Assembly (NCBI GenBank): GCA_910583785.1
Contig: CAJTZK010000005.1
Coordinates: 8,915-72,914, forward strand
Origin: an uncultured Oscillibacter sp.
GTDB lineage: Bacteria > Bacillota > Clostridia > Oscillospirales > Oscillospiraceae
DNA length: 64,000 nt
Reading direction: 5' to 3'
The notes under the pieces were generated by a model. That model saw only the letters and a list, made by a program, of their open reading frames with translations, ran no database searches and was not told the DNA's origin. Below, in pieces: positions 10,209 to 18,078 of this stretch. Both the position numbers and the translations under genes were made by a program. Position 1 is the stretch's first letter. Each line of letters starts with the position of its first letter.

Positions 10209-12164
10209 TCATGTCCCCGGGGGCAGGTTCATCTTCTCCGTAATGTACCGCTTCCCATACACCGCGTCATACACCACCGCGTCCCGGAGCTCCAGCAGCT
10301 CCAGGGCCCCGGGGGAGAGGCCCGCCTCCTCCCGGGAGAAGCTGGCCCGGCCCTCTCCGTCCACAAAGTAGAGGTCCGTCTGGGTCAGGGCAGCCTGGCT
10401 CACCTTCTCCAGCAGGGCCCAGTACCGGCTGACGGGGCGCCCCGCCAGCTCCAGCAGCTGGGGCCCCAGGGCGGTGATGCTGCTGTCCCTCCGGGTTCCC
10501 GCCAGGTCCCCCAGCAGGTCCGGGTCGTTGGCCCAGATCAGGTAATCCGTGGAGTACAGGTCGTTGATTTCCTCCTCCGTCCAGTTCAAGGTGTCGTTCT
10601 CCGGGCAGAGGCCCAGGAGCGTATACACCGTGTCCCCGCCGGGCATGAAGAGGTTGGGACGGTGGTCCCCGAAAAAGACCACGATCGTGGGTTCCTCGCT
10701 CTCCCGCAGGGCCGCCACCAGCTCTCCCAGGGCCTGGTCCGCCCGGGTAATCCCCTCCAGCATCACCCGGATGATGTCCCGCTGGGCGGGGGTGAAGTCC
10801 GGGGCGACCAGGGGAATCTGGCATTCATAGTTGAACTTCTGGGGCTCGAAGGGCTGGTGGTTCTCCATGGTGATGCCGAAGAGGAAGGCCCGCTTCCCCG
10901 TCCGGTTCACCGCCTTCATCCGCTCCAGCATCCCCTGGAAGAAGTAGCCGTCCCGCATGTAGAAGCCGCCGTAGGCCCCATCTGCCCGCTCAATGCCCAT
11001 TTGTTGAATCTCATCAGAAAAATACAGATCGATGAATCCCAGCAGGGGGTAGGTCACCGTGCGGTTATACAATGTGTTATCATAAGCGTGGAGCATTTCG
11101 GCAGTGTAATCGCCGGATTTCGTGAACTGCTCCGCCAGGGCGTCGAAGCGCTCATAAACCGCCTCGTCCTGGAAGCAGATGTTCGTCCCCGGCGGCAGGT
11201 CCAGGGCGTTCAGGCCGTAGAGCATGGGAATCTCCAGGTACCCGGTGCCGTAGCCCAGGTAGTGGCTGTGGAAGGTTCCGCTGACGCTCTCCGCCTCCAG
11301 GGCGTGGAAGTTGGCCAGGGGGTCCCCCTCGTATTGAAGGGTTGGCAGGCGGGTCAGGTCGTAAAAAGACTCGGAGAGAATGAAGAGGATGTTGGGCTTG
11401 GCCTCCGGCTCTTCCCGGGCCTCCGTCAGCTGGTCAATGCGGGCCAGCACTTCCAGCATGTAGTCTTGGTCGTATCCCTCCGGCGGGGTCTTGGGCTGGG
11501 GGAAGGCGTCCCGCCAGAGGCTGAGGGTGAGGCCGTGGAGGCTGTGGTTCTCCGCCGGGTCCATCCGGGTGTAGAAGTCCACTCCCAGCCAGCCTCCCAC
11601 GGCCCGGGTTCCCGTCCCGGTGAGGAGAATGCCCGCCAGGGCCAGGGAGCCCAGGCAGGCCCGGCCCCGGGCGGTCCCCTCCAGGGCGGTGAGCCGCCGG
11701 GTGAGGAGCAGGGCCAGGACGCAGAAGAGAAGCCCCGCCGCCGCCAGATAGAAATCACCGGGCGGCGTCAGGTCCCCGGCCAGCCCGGCCACGTTTCCCG
11801 CGGCCCCGGCCAGCCCGAAATCCGCCAGTTCCAGCGGCGTGCCGTTGATGGCGTTTTTGAAATAGTCCACCAGGGCCAGGGCCAGTCCCGCCGCCCCTGC
11901 GGGCAGGGCGGCAATCCACAGCCGCCCTGTGACGGTCCCCAAAACGCCCACAGGCAGGGCCCAGAGCAGGGCGGACATGGCCAGGTGGCCGGGGTAGTCC
12001 CGGGCCCACTCCAGCACGCCGGGCAGGGTGCCGATGGAAATCCACTGCATGGCCCCGGTTATGGCCAGCCCCATGCAGAGGGCGGCGGCGGTGAAGAGGC
12101 AGAGCCGGAGCCAGGGGGGGCCCAAAGGGCCCCGGTATTTTTTAAGAGCAATTTGTTTTTTCAT
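10209..12164 (-). CDS. LtaS-like membrane sulfatase/phosphoglycerol transferase
   Basis: 651 residues. Five hydrophobic helices lie in the first 215 residues (for example AAALCMGLAITGAMQWI, AAAGLLFCVLALLLT and LGSLALAGILLTG). The large extracytoplasmic alkaline-phosphatase-fold domain has PNILFILSESFYD (metal-site Glu), YGTGYLEIPML (Thr at the nucleophile position), RAFLFGITMENHQPF and VVFFGDHRPN. This is the architecture of lipoteichoic acid synthase and related phosphoglycerol transferases; the precise polymer is not determined. It lies 54 bases downstream of glyS on the same strand behind a hairpin, and I see no clear ribosome binding site before its ATG. Confidence 0.88.
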   Translation of the reverse strand: MKKQIALKKYRGPLGPPWLRLCLFTAAALCMGLAITGAMQWISIGTLPGVLEWARDYPGHLAMSALLWALPVGVLGTVTGRLWIAALPAGAAGLALALVDYFKNAINGTPLELADFGLAGAAGNVAGLAGDLTPPGDFYLAAAGLLFCVLALLLTRRLTALEGTARGRACLGSLALAGILLTGTGTRAVGGWLGVDFYTRMDPAENHSLHGLTLSLWRDAFPQPKTPPEGYDQDYMLEVLARIDQLTEAREEPEAKPNILFILSESFYDLTRLPTLQYEGDPLANFHALEAESVSGTFHSHYLGYGTGYLEIPMLYGLNALDLPPGTNICFQDEAVYERFDALAEQFTKSGDYTAEMLHAYDNTLYNRTVTYPLLGFIDLYFSDEIQQMGIERADGAYGGFYMRDGYFFQGMLERMKAVNRTGKRAFLFGITMENHQPFEPQKFNYECQIPLVAPDFTPAQRDIIRVMLEGITRADQALGELVAALRESEEPTIVVFFGDHRPNLFMPGGDTVYTLLGLCPENDTLNWTEEEINDLYSTDYLIWANDPDLLGDLAGTRRDSSITALGPQLLELAGRPVSRYWALLEKVSQAALTQTDLYFVDGEGRASFSREEAGLSPGALELLELRDAVVYDAVYGKRYITEKMNLPPGT

Positions 12165-12181
12165 GTTTTACAAAGGGGCAG

Positions 12182-12206
12182 GGGCCGTGGGGATTCCCCA
12201 CGGCCC
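12182..12206 (-). terminator. Hairpin after glyS
   Basis: Perfect 11-base arms GGGCCGTGGGG / CCCCACGGCCC with a 3-base loop. On the minus strand only a short T-run follows (CTGCCCCTTTG), so termination may be partial, allowing read-through into the LtaS-like gene. Confidence 0.6.
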
Positions 12207-12218
12207 GGTTGGTTTGAT

Positions 12219-13640
12219 TTAGTACGCCAGCTTCTCGGCAAGGTAGGCCTTCAGCCCGCTGATGGGAATGCGGACCTGGGCCATGGAATCCCGCTCCCGG
12301 ACGGTGACGCAGTTGTCCCCGGCTTTTTCCCCGTCGCCCACGGTGTCGAAGTCCACGGTGACGCAGTAGGGGGTGCCGATCTCGTCCTCCCGGCGGTAGC
12401 GCTTGCCGATGGAGCCGGTTTCGTCAAAGTCCACCATCCAGTCCTTGGAGAGCTCCTGCTGAATCTCCTGGGCCTTGGCGCTGAGCTTCTTGGAAAGGGG
12501 CAGGACGGCTGCCTTGAAGGGCGCGATGGCGGGATGGAAGCGCATGACAGTGCGCACGTCGTTCTTGGCCTCGTCCACCACTTCCTCGTCGTAGGCCTCC
12601 ACCAGCAGGGCCAGGGTCATCCGGTCCGCGCCGAGAGACGGCTCGATGACGTAGGGGATATAGTGCTCGTTCTTCTCCTGGTCGAAGTACGTGAGGTCCT
12701 GGCCGGAGTGCTTCTGGTGCTGGCCCAGGTCGTAGTCCGTCCGGTCCGCCACGCCCCACAGCTCGCCCCAGCCGAAGGGGAAGAGGTACTCGAAGTCCGT
12801 GGTGGCCTTGGAGTAGAAGGCCAGCTCCTCGGGCTCGTGGTCCCGGAGGCGGAGGTTTTCCTCCTTCACGTTCAGCCCGGTCAGCCAGTCGTGGCAGTAG
12901 GTCCGCCAGTACTGGAACCACTCCAGGTCCGTGCCGGGCTTGCAGAAGAACTCCAGCTCCATCTGCTCAAACTCCCGGATGCGGAAGATGAAGTTGCCCG
13001 GGGTGATCTCGTTGCGGAAGCTCTTGCCCACCTGGCACACGCCGAAGGGGAGCTTTCTTCTGGTGGTCCGCTGGATGGCGGGGAAGTTCACGAAGATGCC
13101 CTGGGCGGTCTCGGGCCGGAGATAGACCTCGTTGGCGGAGTCCTCGGTGACGCCCTGGTGGGTTTTGAACATGAGGTTAAAGCGGCGGATGTCGGTGAAG
13201 TCGTGCTTGCCGCAGCCGGGGCAGGGGACCTGCTTTTCCCGGATGAAGGCCACCAGGTCCTCCTGGCTCATGGCCTCCACGTTTACGTCCAGGCCGTTTT
13301 CCTGGACGAAGCCCTCCACCAGCTTGTCGGCCCGGTGGCGCATTTTGCAGGCCTTGCAGTCGATGAGGGGGTCGTTGAAGGTGGACACGTGGCCGGAGGC
13401 CACCCAGACCTGGGGATTCATGAGGATGGCGGCGTCCAGGCCCACGTTGTAGGGGTTCTCCTGGACGAACTTTTTCCACCAGGCCCGCTTCACGTTGTTC
13501 TTGAGCTCCACGCCCAAGGGGCCGTAGTCCCAGCTGTTGGCGAGGCCGCCGTAGATCTCGCTGCCGGGGAAGACAAAGCCCCGGCCCTTGCACAGGGCGA
13601 CGATTTTTTCCATGGATTTTTGCTTGTTGTCCATATCCAT
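12219..13640 (-). CDS. glyS: Glycyl-tRNA synthetase (single-chain, dimeric type)
   Basis: Charges tRNA(Gly). 473 residues, the eukaryote/Gram-positive alpha2 type rather than alpha2beta2. The N-terminal [18 protein letters not shown] motif is diagnostic. A zinc-binding insertion is visible as [11 protein letters not shown] and [11 protein letters not shown]. Class II motif 2 is [19 protein letters not shown] and motif 3 is [14 protein letters not shown]; a C-terminal anticodon-binding domain follows. ATG 13640 has AGGAG four bases upstream. A T-box leader precedes it (13644-13892), and a matching tRNA-Gly gene is at 47.5 kb. Confidence 0.96.
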   Translation of the reverse strand: MDMDNKQKSMEKIVALCKGRGFVFPGSEIYGGLANSWDYGPLGVELKNNVKRAWWKKFVQENPYNVGLDAAILMNPQVWVASGHVSTFNDPLIDCKACKMRHRADKLVEGFVQENGLDVNVEAMSQEDLVAFIREKQVPCPGCGKHDFTDIRRFNLMFKTHQGVTEDSANEVYLRPETAQGIFVNFPAIQRTTRRKLPFGVCQVGKSFRNEITPGNFIFRIREFEQMELEFFCKPGTDLEWFQYWRTYCHDWLTGLNVKEENLRLRDHEPEELAFYSKATTDFEYLFPFGWGELWGVADRTDYDLGQHQKHSGQDLTYFDQEKNEHYIPYVIEPSLGADRMTLALLVEAYDEEVVDEAKNDVRTVMRFHPAIAPFKAAVLPLSKKLSAKAQEIQQELSKDWMVDFDETGSIGKRYRREDEIGTPYCVTVDFDTVGDGEKAGDNCVTVRERDSMAQVRIPISGLKAYLAEKLAY

Positions 13641-13643
13641 TCT

Positions 13644-13892
13644 CTCCTTAAAACATAAAATGCCCCAAGCCGAAGCTCAGGGCGAACTTAAAAAAGTCCG
13701 TGGTTCCACCTGAATTTCCCCTTGCGGGGACACTCTGCCCGGTAACGGCGGGAATCCGGCGGGGCATTGCCTCCCCGCAGCGTGAAAAGGGGCGCCAAGC
13801 GGTTCCCCTCCCGGGAGGGCTCGCACCGGACCGCCCTCTCTCTTCACCGGGATGGGGGAGGCTCCTCCCCTTTGTGCTTTTGAACTTTCGCC
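13644..13892 (-). ncRNA. T-box riboswitch leader of glyS
   Basis: Reading the minus strand, the conserved T-box AGGTGGAACCACGG lies at 13698-13713. It is preceded by stem I elements (AGAGAGGGCGG and GGTGCGAGCC) and followed by a terminator hairpin with a TTCG loop (GCCCTGAGC / GCTTGGGGC, 13662-13683). A GGC triplet in GCTTGGCGCC could be the glycine specifier, but I have not folded the RNA. Uncharged tRNA(Gly) would pair with the specifier and the TGGA bulge to allow glyS transcription. Confidence 0.9.
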
Positions 13893-13921
13893 ACTGTATC
13901 ATGTTTTGGGCGGATTGTCAA
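13893..13921 (-). promoter_or_regulatory. Sigma-A-type promoter of glyS T-box transcript
   Basis: Minus-strand TTGACA (13916-13921) and TACAGT (13893-13898) are separated by exactly 17 bases. Confidence 0.8.
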
Positions 13922-14031
13922 GGGGGAGGGATTTAGGGGGAGTGTCCTTTTCGCGCATTTTATAACGGTAATGATTTGTGGGGACGGCTCCCTGTGCCTC
14001 CCCATTCATCAGGGTCCTAGAACGGAAGCCA

Positions 14032-14150
14032 AAACGTCGTCGGAAGAAACTCCGCCCACTTTGTCCCCGCCTGGGGCGGGGACTGCGCTCTGCTCCGTTC
14101 CTTCCTTCTCTCCCCACGCGGCAGGCCGCGCGGGGGCCCCAGTTTTCCTT
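14032..14150 (+). repeat. Interspersed repeat family A, copy 2
   Basis: Contains GTCGGAAGAAACTCCGCCCA, CCCGCCTGGGGCGGGGACTG, CTGCTCCGTTCCTTCCTTCT and CTCCCCACGCGGCAGGCCG, matching the copies at 6240, 16925 and 25547. The stretch from 13922 to 14310 holds this and the family D element and no gene that I can support. Confidence 0.8.
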
Positions 14151-14160
14151 CCAGAAGAAA

Positions 14161-14230
14161 AAGAGAAAATGGGGGGTGCAATGCACCAGCCATCTTCATG
14201 GCTGAAATCCCCCCCCGCCCGAAGGGCGAG
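14161..14230 (+). repeat. Interspersed repeat family D, copy 1
   Basis: Contains GGGGGGTGCA, CCAGCCATCTTCATGGCTGA (a hairpin around CCAT/ATGG) and CGCCCGAAGGGCG. The same element lies in reverse at 25212-25296. It follows directly on family A copy 2. Confidence 0.8.
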
Positions 14231-14321
14231 AACAACCCTCCCCGAAGGCATCCTTGCCAAACAAGCCCCCATATGCTATCATAAGACCCATCATAAATAA
14301 CCAGCCGAAAGGATGACCGAA

Positions 14322-14393
14322 ATGAACGAAACCCGCAAAAAGAGGGCCGTGGCTACGGCGCATGCACTCTGCCAGGAGGTGACCGCTCGATAA
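14322..14393 (+). CDS. Possible 23-residue leader peptide before the acetyltransferase
   Basis: ATG 14322 follows GAAAGGA at 8 bases and reads 23 codons, with the basic stretch ETRKKRAV, to TAA 14391-14393. That is 15 bases before the acetyltransferase start and 2 bases before its ribosome binding site. Position and size fit a translational attenuation leader, as used by several antibiotic-resistance genes, but there is no direct proof. It could also be a chance frame or a gene remnant. Confidence 0.35.
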   Translation: MNETRKKRAVATAHALCQEVTAR

Positions 14394-14408
14394 CATAAGG
14401 AGGCGTTT

Positions 14409-15065
14409 ATGCACAATATCCCCAATCCCGGCGTGGTATTCCCCAACGAATACGGCACGACCGTCTTTTTGAAAAATGTGATTTCCGCCCCCAACATCAC
14501 CGTGGGGGACTACACCTATTACGACGATCCCGTGGACCCCGCGGCCTTTGAGAGGAACAACGTCCTCTTCAACTGGCCGGAGTTCGGGGACCATTTGGCC
14601 ATCGGGAAATTCTGTTCCATCGCCAGCGGCGTGAAATTCATCATGGGCAGCGCCAACCACCGCCTGTCCAGCGCCAGCACCTACCCCTTCCATGTCTTCG
14701 GCGGCTTTTGGGCCCAGCGCACGCCGCCCCACCTCTCCCAGCTCCCCTTCAAGGGGGACACCCTGGTGGGGAACGACGCGTGGCTGGGCCGGGAGTGCGT
14801 GGTCATGCCCGGCGTAACCATCGGCGACGGGGCCATCGTGGCCGCTTACTCCGTGGCGGCCCGGAACGTGGAACCCTGCACGGTGGTGGGGGGCAATCCC
14901 GCCCGGCCAATTAAAAAGCGCTTTTCCCAGGAGCTCATTGACCTGCTCCTCCGGTTCCGCTGGTGGGACTTCCCGCCGGAGAAGCTGGCGGACTTCCTGC
15001 CGGTACTCTGCCAGGAGAATTTGGAGGAGGTGCGGGAGATTCTTCGGGAAATGCTGGAGCGTTAA
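14409..15065 (+). CDS. Vat/CatB-family xenobiotic O-acetyltransferase
   Basis: Left-handed beta-helix acetyltransferase of the type that acetylates streptogramin A or chloramphenicol. 218 residues, close to the usual 205-220. Visible features: VGDYTYYDD, LAIGKFCSIASGVKFIMGSANHR (key part GKFCSIASG, with catalytic His in ANHR), STYPFHVFGGFW, the hexapeptide repeats GNDAWLGRECVVMPGVTIGD, AIVAAYSVAARNV and GGNPARPIKKRF, and the C-terminal WWDFPPEKL. AAGGAGG lies 6 bases before ATG 14409. It is a lone plus-strand gene between two minus-strand operons, behind a repeat cluster. Drug specificity cannot be told from the sequence. Confidence 0.9.
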   Translation: MHNIPNPGVVFPNEYGTTVFLKNVISAPNITVGDYTYYDDPVDPAAFERNNVLFNWPEFGDHLAIGKFCSIASGVKFIMGSANHRLSSASTYPFHVFGGFWAQRTPPHLSQLPFKGDTLVGNDAWLGRECVVMPGVTIGDGAIVAAYSVAARNVEPCTVVGGNPARPIKKRFSQELIDLLLRFRWWDFPPEKLADFLPVLCQENLEEVREILREMLER

Positions 15066-15070
15066 AAGAA

Positions 15071-15100
15071 GAAGCGGAGGGGTTTTGGCCCTCCGCTTCT
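15071..15100. terminator. Bidirectional terminator between acetyltransferase and aspS
   Basis: Arms GAAGCGGAGGG / CCCTCCGCTTC with a 7-base loop; T-rich on the plus side (TTTGCT) and T-rich on the minus side (CTTCTTTTAAC). Confidence 0.85.
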
Positions 15101-15104
15101 TTGC

Positions 15105-16880
15105 TCATTCCTCCGGTTTCACCAGGGCGATGTGCAGCTCGTCCAGCTGCTTCTGCCCCACCTCGCTGGGGGCGCTCATCATCACATCCATGGCGTTCTT
15201 GTTCATGGGGAAGGGGATGATCTCCCGGATGGAGTCCTCTCCCGCCAGGAGCATGACCATCCGGTCCACCCCCGGAGCGATGCCCGCGTGGGGCGGCGCG
15301 CCGTAGGTGAAAGCGTTGTACATGGCGGGGAACTTGGCTTTCACGTCCTCCTCGCCCAGGCCCACCATCCAGAAGGCTTTTACCATAATCTCCGGGTCGT
15401 GGTTCCGCACCGCGCCGGAGCTCAGCTCCACGCCGTTGCACACCAGGTCGTACTGGTCGGCGGTGATGCTCAGGGGGTCGAGCTCGCCCCGGATGGCCTT
15501 TTCCACGGTCTCCAGCCCGCCGGAGGGCATGGAGAAGGGGTTGTGGCAGAACTCCAGCTCGCCGCTCTCCTCCCCAATCTCGTACATGGGGAAGTCCACA
15601 ATCCAGCAGAAGGCGTACTGCTCCTTCTGGAAGTGGTTGGGGCAGAAGGCGCCCAGCAGTTTCAGAAGCACGCCCGCCGTCTTCTGCGCCGCGCCCTTGG
15701 CCCCGGCGGCCAGGCCTACGAAGCATCCGGGCGTGAGGCCCAGGGCCTCCACTACCTGGTCCTTGATGGGCTGGACGAACTTGGCGATGCCGCCTACGAT
15801 TTCTTTCGTCTCGTCATAGCGGAACCAGTAAGCCTTGCTGCCGGACTGGACCTCCGCGTCGGCGCAGAGCTTGTCAATCTGCTTGCGGGTGCCCTCGAAC
15901 CCGGAGACCACCACGGCCTTCACCGTCAGGGCCTCGAAGGGCGGGAAGCCGCAGCCCCCCAGGACCTCCGTGGCGTCCTGGACCGTCAGGTCGATGCGCA
16001 GGTCCGGCTTGTCGGTGCCGTAGGTTTCCAGGGCCTCCAGGTAGGGGATGCGCCGGAAGGGGGCCTGGGAGGCGGCGCTATACTTGCCATACTGGGCGAA
16101 AATCGGGGGCAGCACGTCCTCGATGACGGCGAACACGTCCTCCTGGGTGGCGAAGGCCATCTCCATGTCCAGCTGGTAAAACTCGCCGGGGGAGCGGTCC
16201 GCCCGGGCGTCCTCGTCCCGGAAGCAGGGGGCGATCTGGAAATAGCGGTCAAAGCCGGAGGTCATGAGGAGCTGCTTGAACTGCTGGGGGGCCTGGGGCA
16301 GGGCGTAGAACTTCCCGGGGTGGTTCCGGGCGGGGACCAGGTAGTCCCGGGCCCCCTCGGGGGAGGAGGCGGTGAGGATGGGGGTGGTGATCTCCAGGAA
16401 GCCATGGTCCGTCATGGCCTGGCGGATGGCGGAGACCACCTGGCACCGCAGGACGATGTTGCCCTTTACCTCCGGGTTCCGCAGGTCCAGGTAGCGGTAC
16501 TTGAGCCGCTGGGCCTCGTCGGCCTCCCGGCTGCGGTTTATTTGGAAGGGCAGCTCGTTGTGGCGGCAGCGTCCCAGGATCTCCATCTTGGCGGGCACAA
16601 TCTCAATCTCCCCGGTGGGCAGCTTGGGGTTCTTGCTGGCCCGCTCCCGGACGAGGCCCTCCACGGAGATGGTGGATTCCTTGTTGACGGCCTTGAACTG
16701 GGCCACCATCTCCGGGGTCTCGGCCACAATCTGGGTGGTGCCGTAGAAGTCCCGGAGGACGATGAAGGCCAGCTCGGAGCCGACCTCCCGGATGTTCTCC
16801 ATCCAGCCGGAGAGCTTGACGGTCTTCCCGGCGTCGGCGAGGCGGAGCCCGCCGCAGGTGTGGGTGCGGTTTTGTACCAT
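15105..16880 (-). CDS. aspS: Aspartyl-tRNA synthetase
   Basis: Charges tRNA(Asp). 591 residues, bacterial type. It has an N-terminal OB-fold anticodon domain (about 1-110) and class II motif 2 as FRDEDARADRSPGEFYQLDMEM (key part CFRDEDARADR). The inserted GAD domain occupies roughly residues 285-420. Motif 3 is GIAPGVDRMVMLL. The OB-fold reads WMENIREVGSELAFIVLRD, less canonical than the usual WVHRRRDHGGL. ATG 16880 has AGAGGAA at a good distance. No T-box motif is present in its leader, unlike glyS and hisS. Confidence 0.95.
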   Translation of the reverse strand: MVQNRTHTCGGLRLADAGKTVKLSGWMENIREVGSELAFIVLRDFYGTTQIVAETPEMVAQFKAVNKESTISVEGLVRERASKNPKLPTGEIEIVPAKMEILGRCRHNELPFQINRSREADEAQRLKYRYLDLRNPEVKGNIVLRCQVVSAIRQAMTDHGFLEITTPILTASSPEGARDYLVPARNHPGKFYALPQAPQQFKQLLMTSGFDRYFQIAPCFRDEDARADRSPGEFYQLDMEMAFATQEDVFAVIEDVLPPIFAQYGKYSAASQAPFRRIPYLEALETYGTDKPDLRIDLTVQDATEVLGGCGFPPFEALTVKAVVVSGFEGTRKQIDKLCADAEVQSGSKAYWFRYDETKEIVGGIAKFVQPIKDQVVEALGLTPGCFVGLAAGAKGAAQKTAGVLLKLLGAFCPNHFQKEQYAFCWIVDFPMYEIGEESGELEFCHNPFSMPSGGLETVEKAIRGELDPLSITADQYDLVCNGVELSSGAVRNHDPEIMVKAFWMVGLGEEDVKAKFPAMYNAFTYGAPPHAGIAPGVDRMVMLLAGEDSIREIIPFPMNKNAMDVMMSAPSEVGQKQLDELHIALVKPEE

Positions 16881-16924
16881 GATGGTTCCTCTTTTCTATT
16901 ACAAAATGAAATAATTATTTGGTA

Positions 16925-17050
16925 AGCTACGGATTGTATCCGCCCACCCCGTCCCCGCCTAGGGGGAAGGACTGCGCTCTGCTCCGTTCCTTCCTCCTCT
17001 CCCCACGCGGCAGGCCGCGCGGGGGCCCCAGTTTTTTCTTGCCAGAAGAA
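16925..17050 (+). repeat. Interspersed repeat family A, copy 3
   Basis: Matches copy 2 over CGTCCCCGCCT, GGACTGCGCTCTGCTCCGTT, CTCCCCACGCGGCAGGCCGC and GGGGGCCCCAGTTTT. Downstream (17051-17320) lie a CCGCCGCGAAGCGGCGG hairpin and GCCGTGCACGGT, the latter shared with the 25.3 kb repeat cluster. No gene is supported between aspS and 17539. Confidence 0.8.
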
Positions 17051-17324
17051 AACGAGACTGCGCCCGCAGGCGCGTGCCGGAGGCCAACCGCCGCGAAGCG
17101 GCGGCTCTTAGGCCGCAGGCAAACGGGCCGTGCACGGTCCAAAAGAGAAAAGAAGCGCGGGGACGCGGCGGGGGGCGCGGCTGAATGAACGGCGGAGCCG
17201 GAATGACGTCCCACGCGCAATGAGATTGAGCGGGGGTTTGTCCCGTGGCGAATGGACCAACTCCTCTTTTCACTGCCGCTAATCTGGTGATAGGGGGTAG
17301 GTGTCCGCCTTTTTCTGGGGCTGC

Positions 17325-17552
17325 CCTTCTATCGGTAGAATACTGTGGGGCCTGCCCCCCAGGCCATTCCCTCAGAGATTGCCCTTCTCCCGGCAGGCCA
17401 TTCCTTCCGGGATTGCCTTCCTGCCGATAGACCACCCTGTAGGGGCGGACCTCTGCGCAGCTCTTGGCGGCTTGCCGCTTAGAGATGCGGCGTCCCCCTT
17501 GCGGGGATGTGTCCGCCTTCTCCCGGGGTTTCCCCCTTCTATCGGTAGAACG
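17325..17552. repeat. Interspersed repeat family B cluster, copy 1
   Basis: Several linked motifs: CTATCGGTAGAA, TGTGGGGCCTGCCCCCCAGG followed by CCATTCCCTCAGAGATTGCC, GATAGACCACCCTGTAGGGG with CGGACC, and a second CTATCGGTAGAA at 17540. The last motif contains the stop codon of the 17539 gene. Related clusters are at 20093, 25518 and 31010. Confidence 0.75.
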
Positions 17553-18057
17553 AATGCCACTCCTCCTGGTACAACTCCCAGAGATAGGCCCCCAGCGCAC
17601 GGCCCCTCTCCTGCCCGTGAAGGACATAGAGGGGCAGACTCCTGTAGTCCCGCCAATACGTCAGGTCAAAGCTTAGGCCCCGGAGAAACCGTCCCTCTTC
17701 GCCGTAGGCGAAAAATTGAATCCGGTAGTCCTTTTCCGGGTCCACCTCCGTGACCCGGGTCCCCTGGGGGAGAAATCGCAGGACCACCTCCAGGGGGTTC
17801 CGGTGAAAACGAATCTCCTCCAGCCGCTCCAGGACCGCCTCCATCTCCGGCTTCCCGGCGGTGAGGGTTAGATTGCCATGGATGACCTTGGGAAATTCCG
17901 ATTGGGGAAAGACCGAGATTTGGAGGTATCCCGGCGTTTCCCCGCCTATCAAATCATAGATATCCAGCGGCCGGGCGTACCAAAGAGCCCAGAGGACCAG
18001 TAAGGCCGCCAGCCCCCATGAAAGCGCTTTTCTGTGCGCTTCCCAAAACGCTTTCAA
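17539..18057 (-). CDS. Unknown membrane-anchored protein (paralogue of 25853 gene)
   Basis: 172 residues from TTG 18057 (AAGGAG 7 bases upstream). It lies 21 bases after hisS on the same strand, so it is probably co-transcribed. One N-terminal membrane helix (ALSWGLAALLVLWALWYA) is followed by RPLDIYDLIGGE and an extracytoplasmic domain of about 140 residues. The pattern LxLWAxWYxRPxDxY and the following LEEIRFHRNP block recur in the 25853 protein, where they read LVLWAAWYSRPVDVY and LEALRFRRPP. No known domain. The TAG stop lies inside a family B repeat motif, so the C-terminus may have been remodelled by the repeat. Confidence 0.75.
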   Translation of the reverse strand: MKAFWEAHRKALSWGLAALLVLWALWYARPLDIYDLIGGETPGYLQISVFPQSEFPKVIHGNLTLTAGKPEMEAVLERLEEIRFHRNPLEVVLRFLPQGTRVTEVDPEKDYRIQFFAYGEEGRFLRGLSFDLTYWRDYRSLPLYVLHGQERGRALGAYLWELYQEEWHSFYR

Positions 18058-18078
18058 AGACGCGCTCCTTCCTCCGGC

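Noticed and set aside
10089..13658. Very long plus-strand open frame (over 1100 codons) opposite the LtaS-like gene and glyS
   Set aside because: It is antisense to two clearly conserved genes, has His/Gly/Val/Leu-biased low-complexity composition typical of GC-rich shadow frames, and shows no recognisable domain.
13922..14310. Possible remnant of an insertion sequence near the acetyltransferase
   Set aside because: No transposase frame in any of the six frames; the stretch is accounted for by repeat families A and D.
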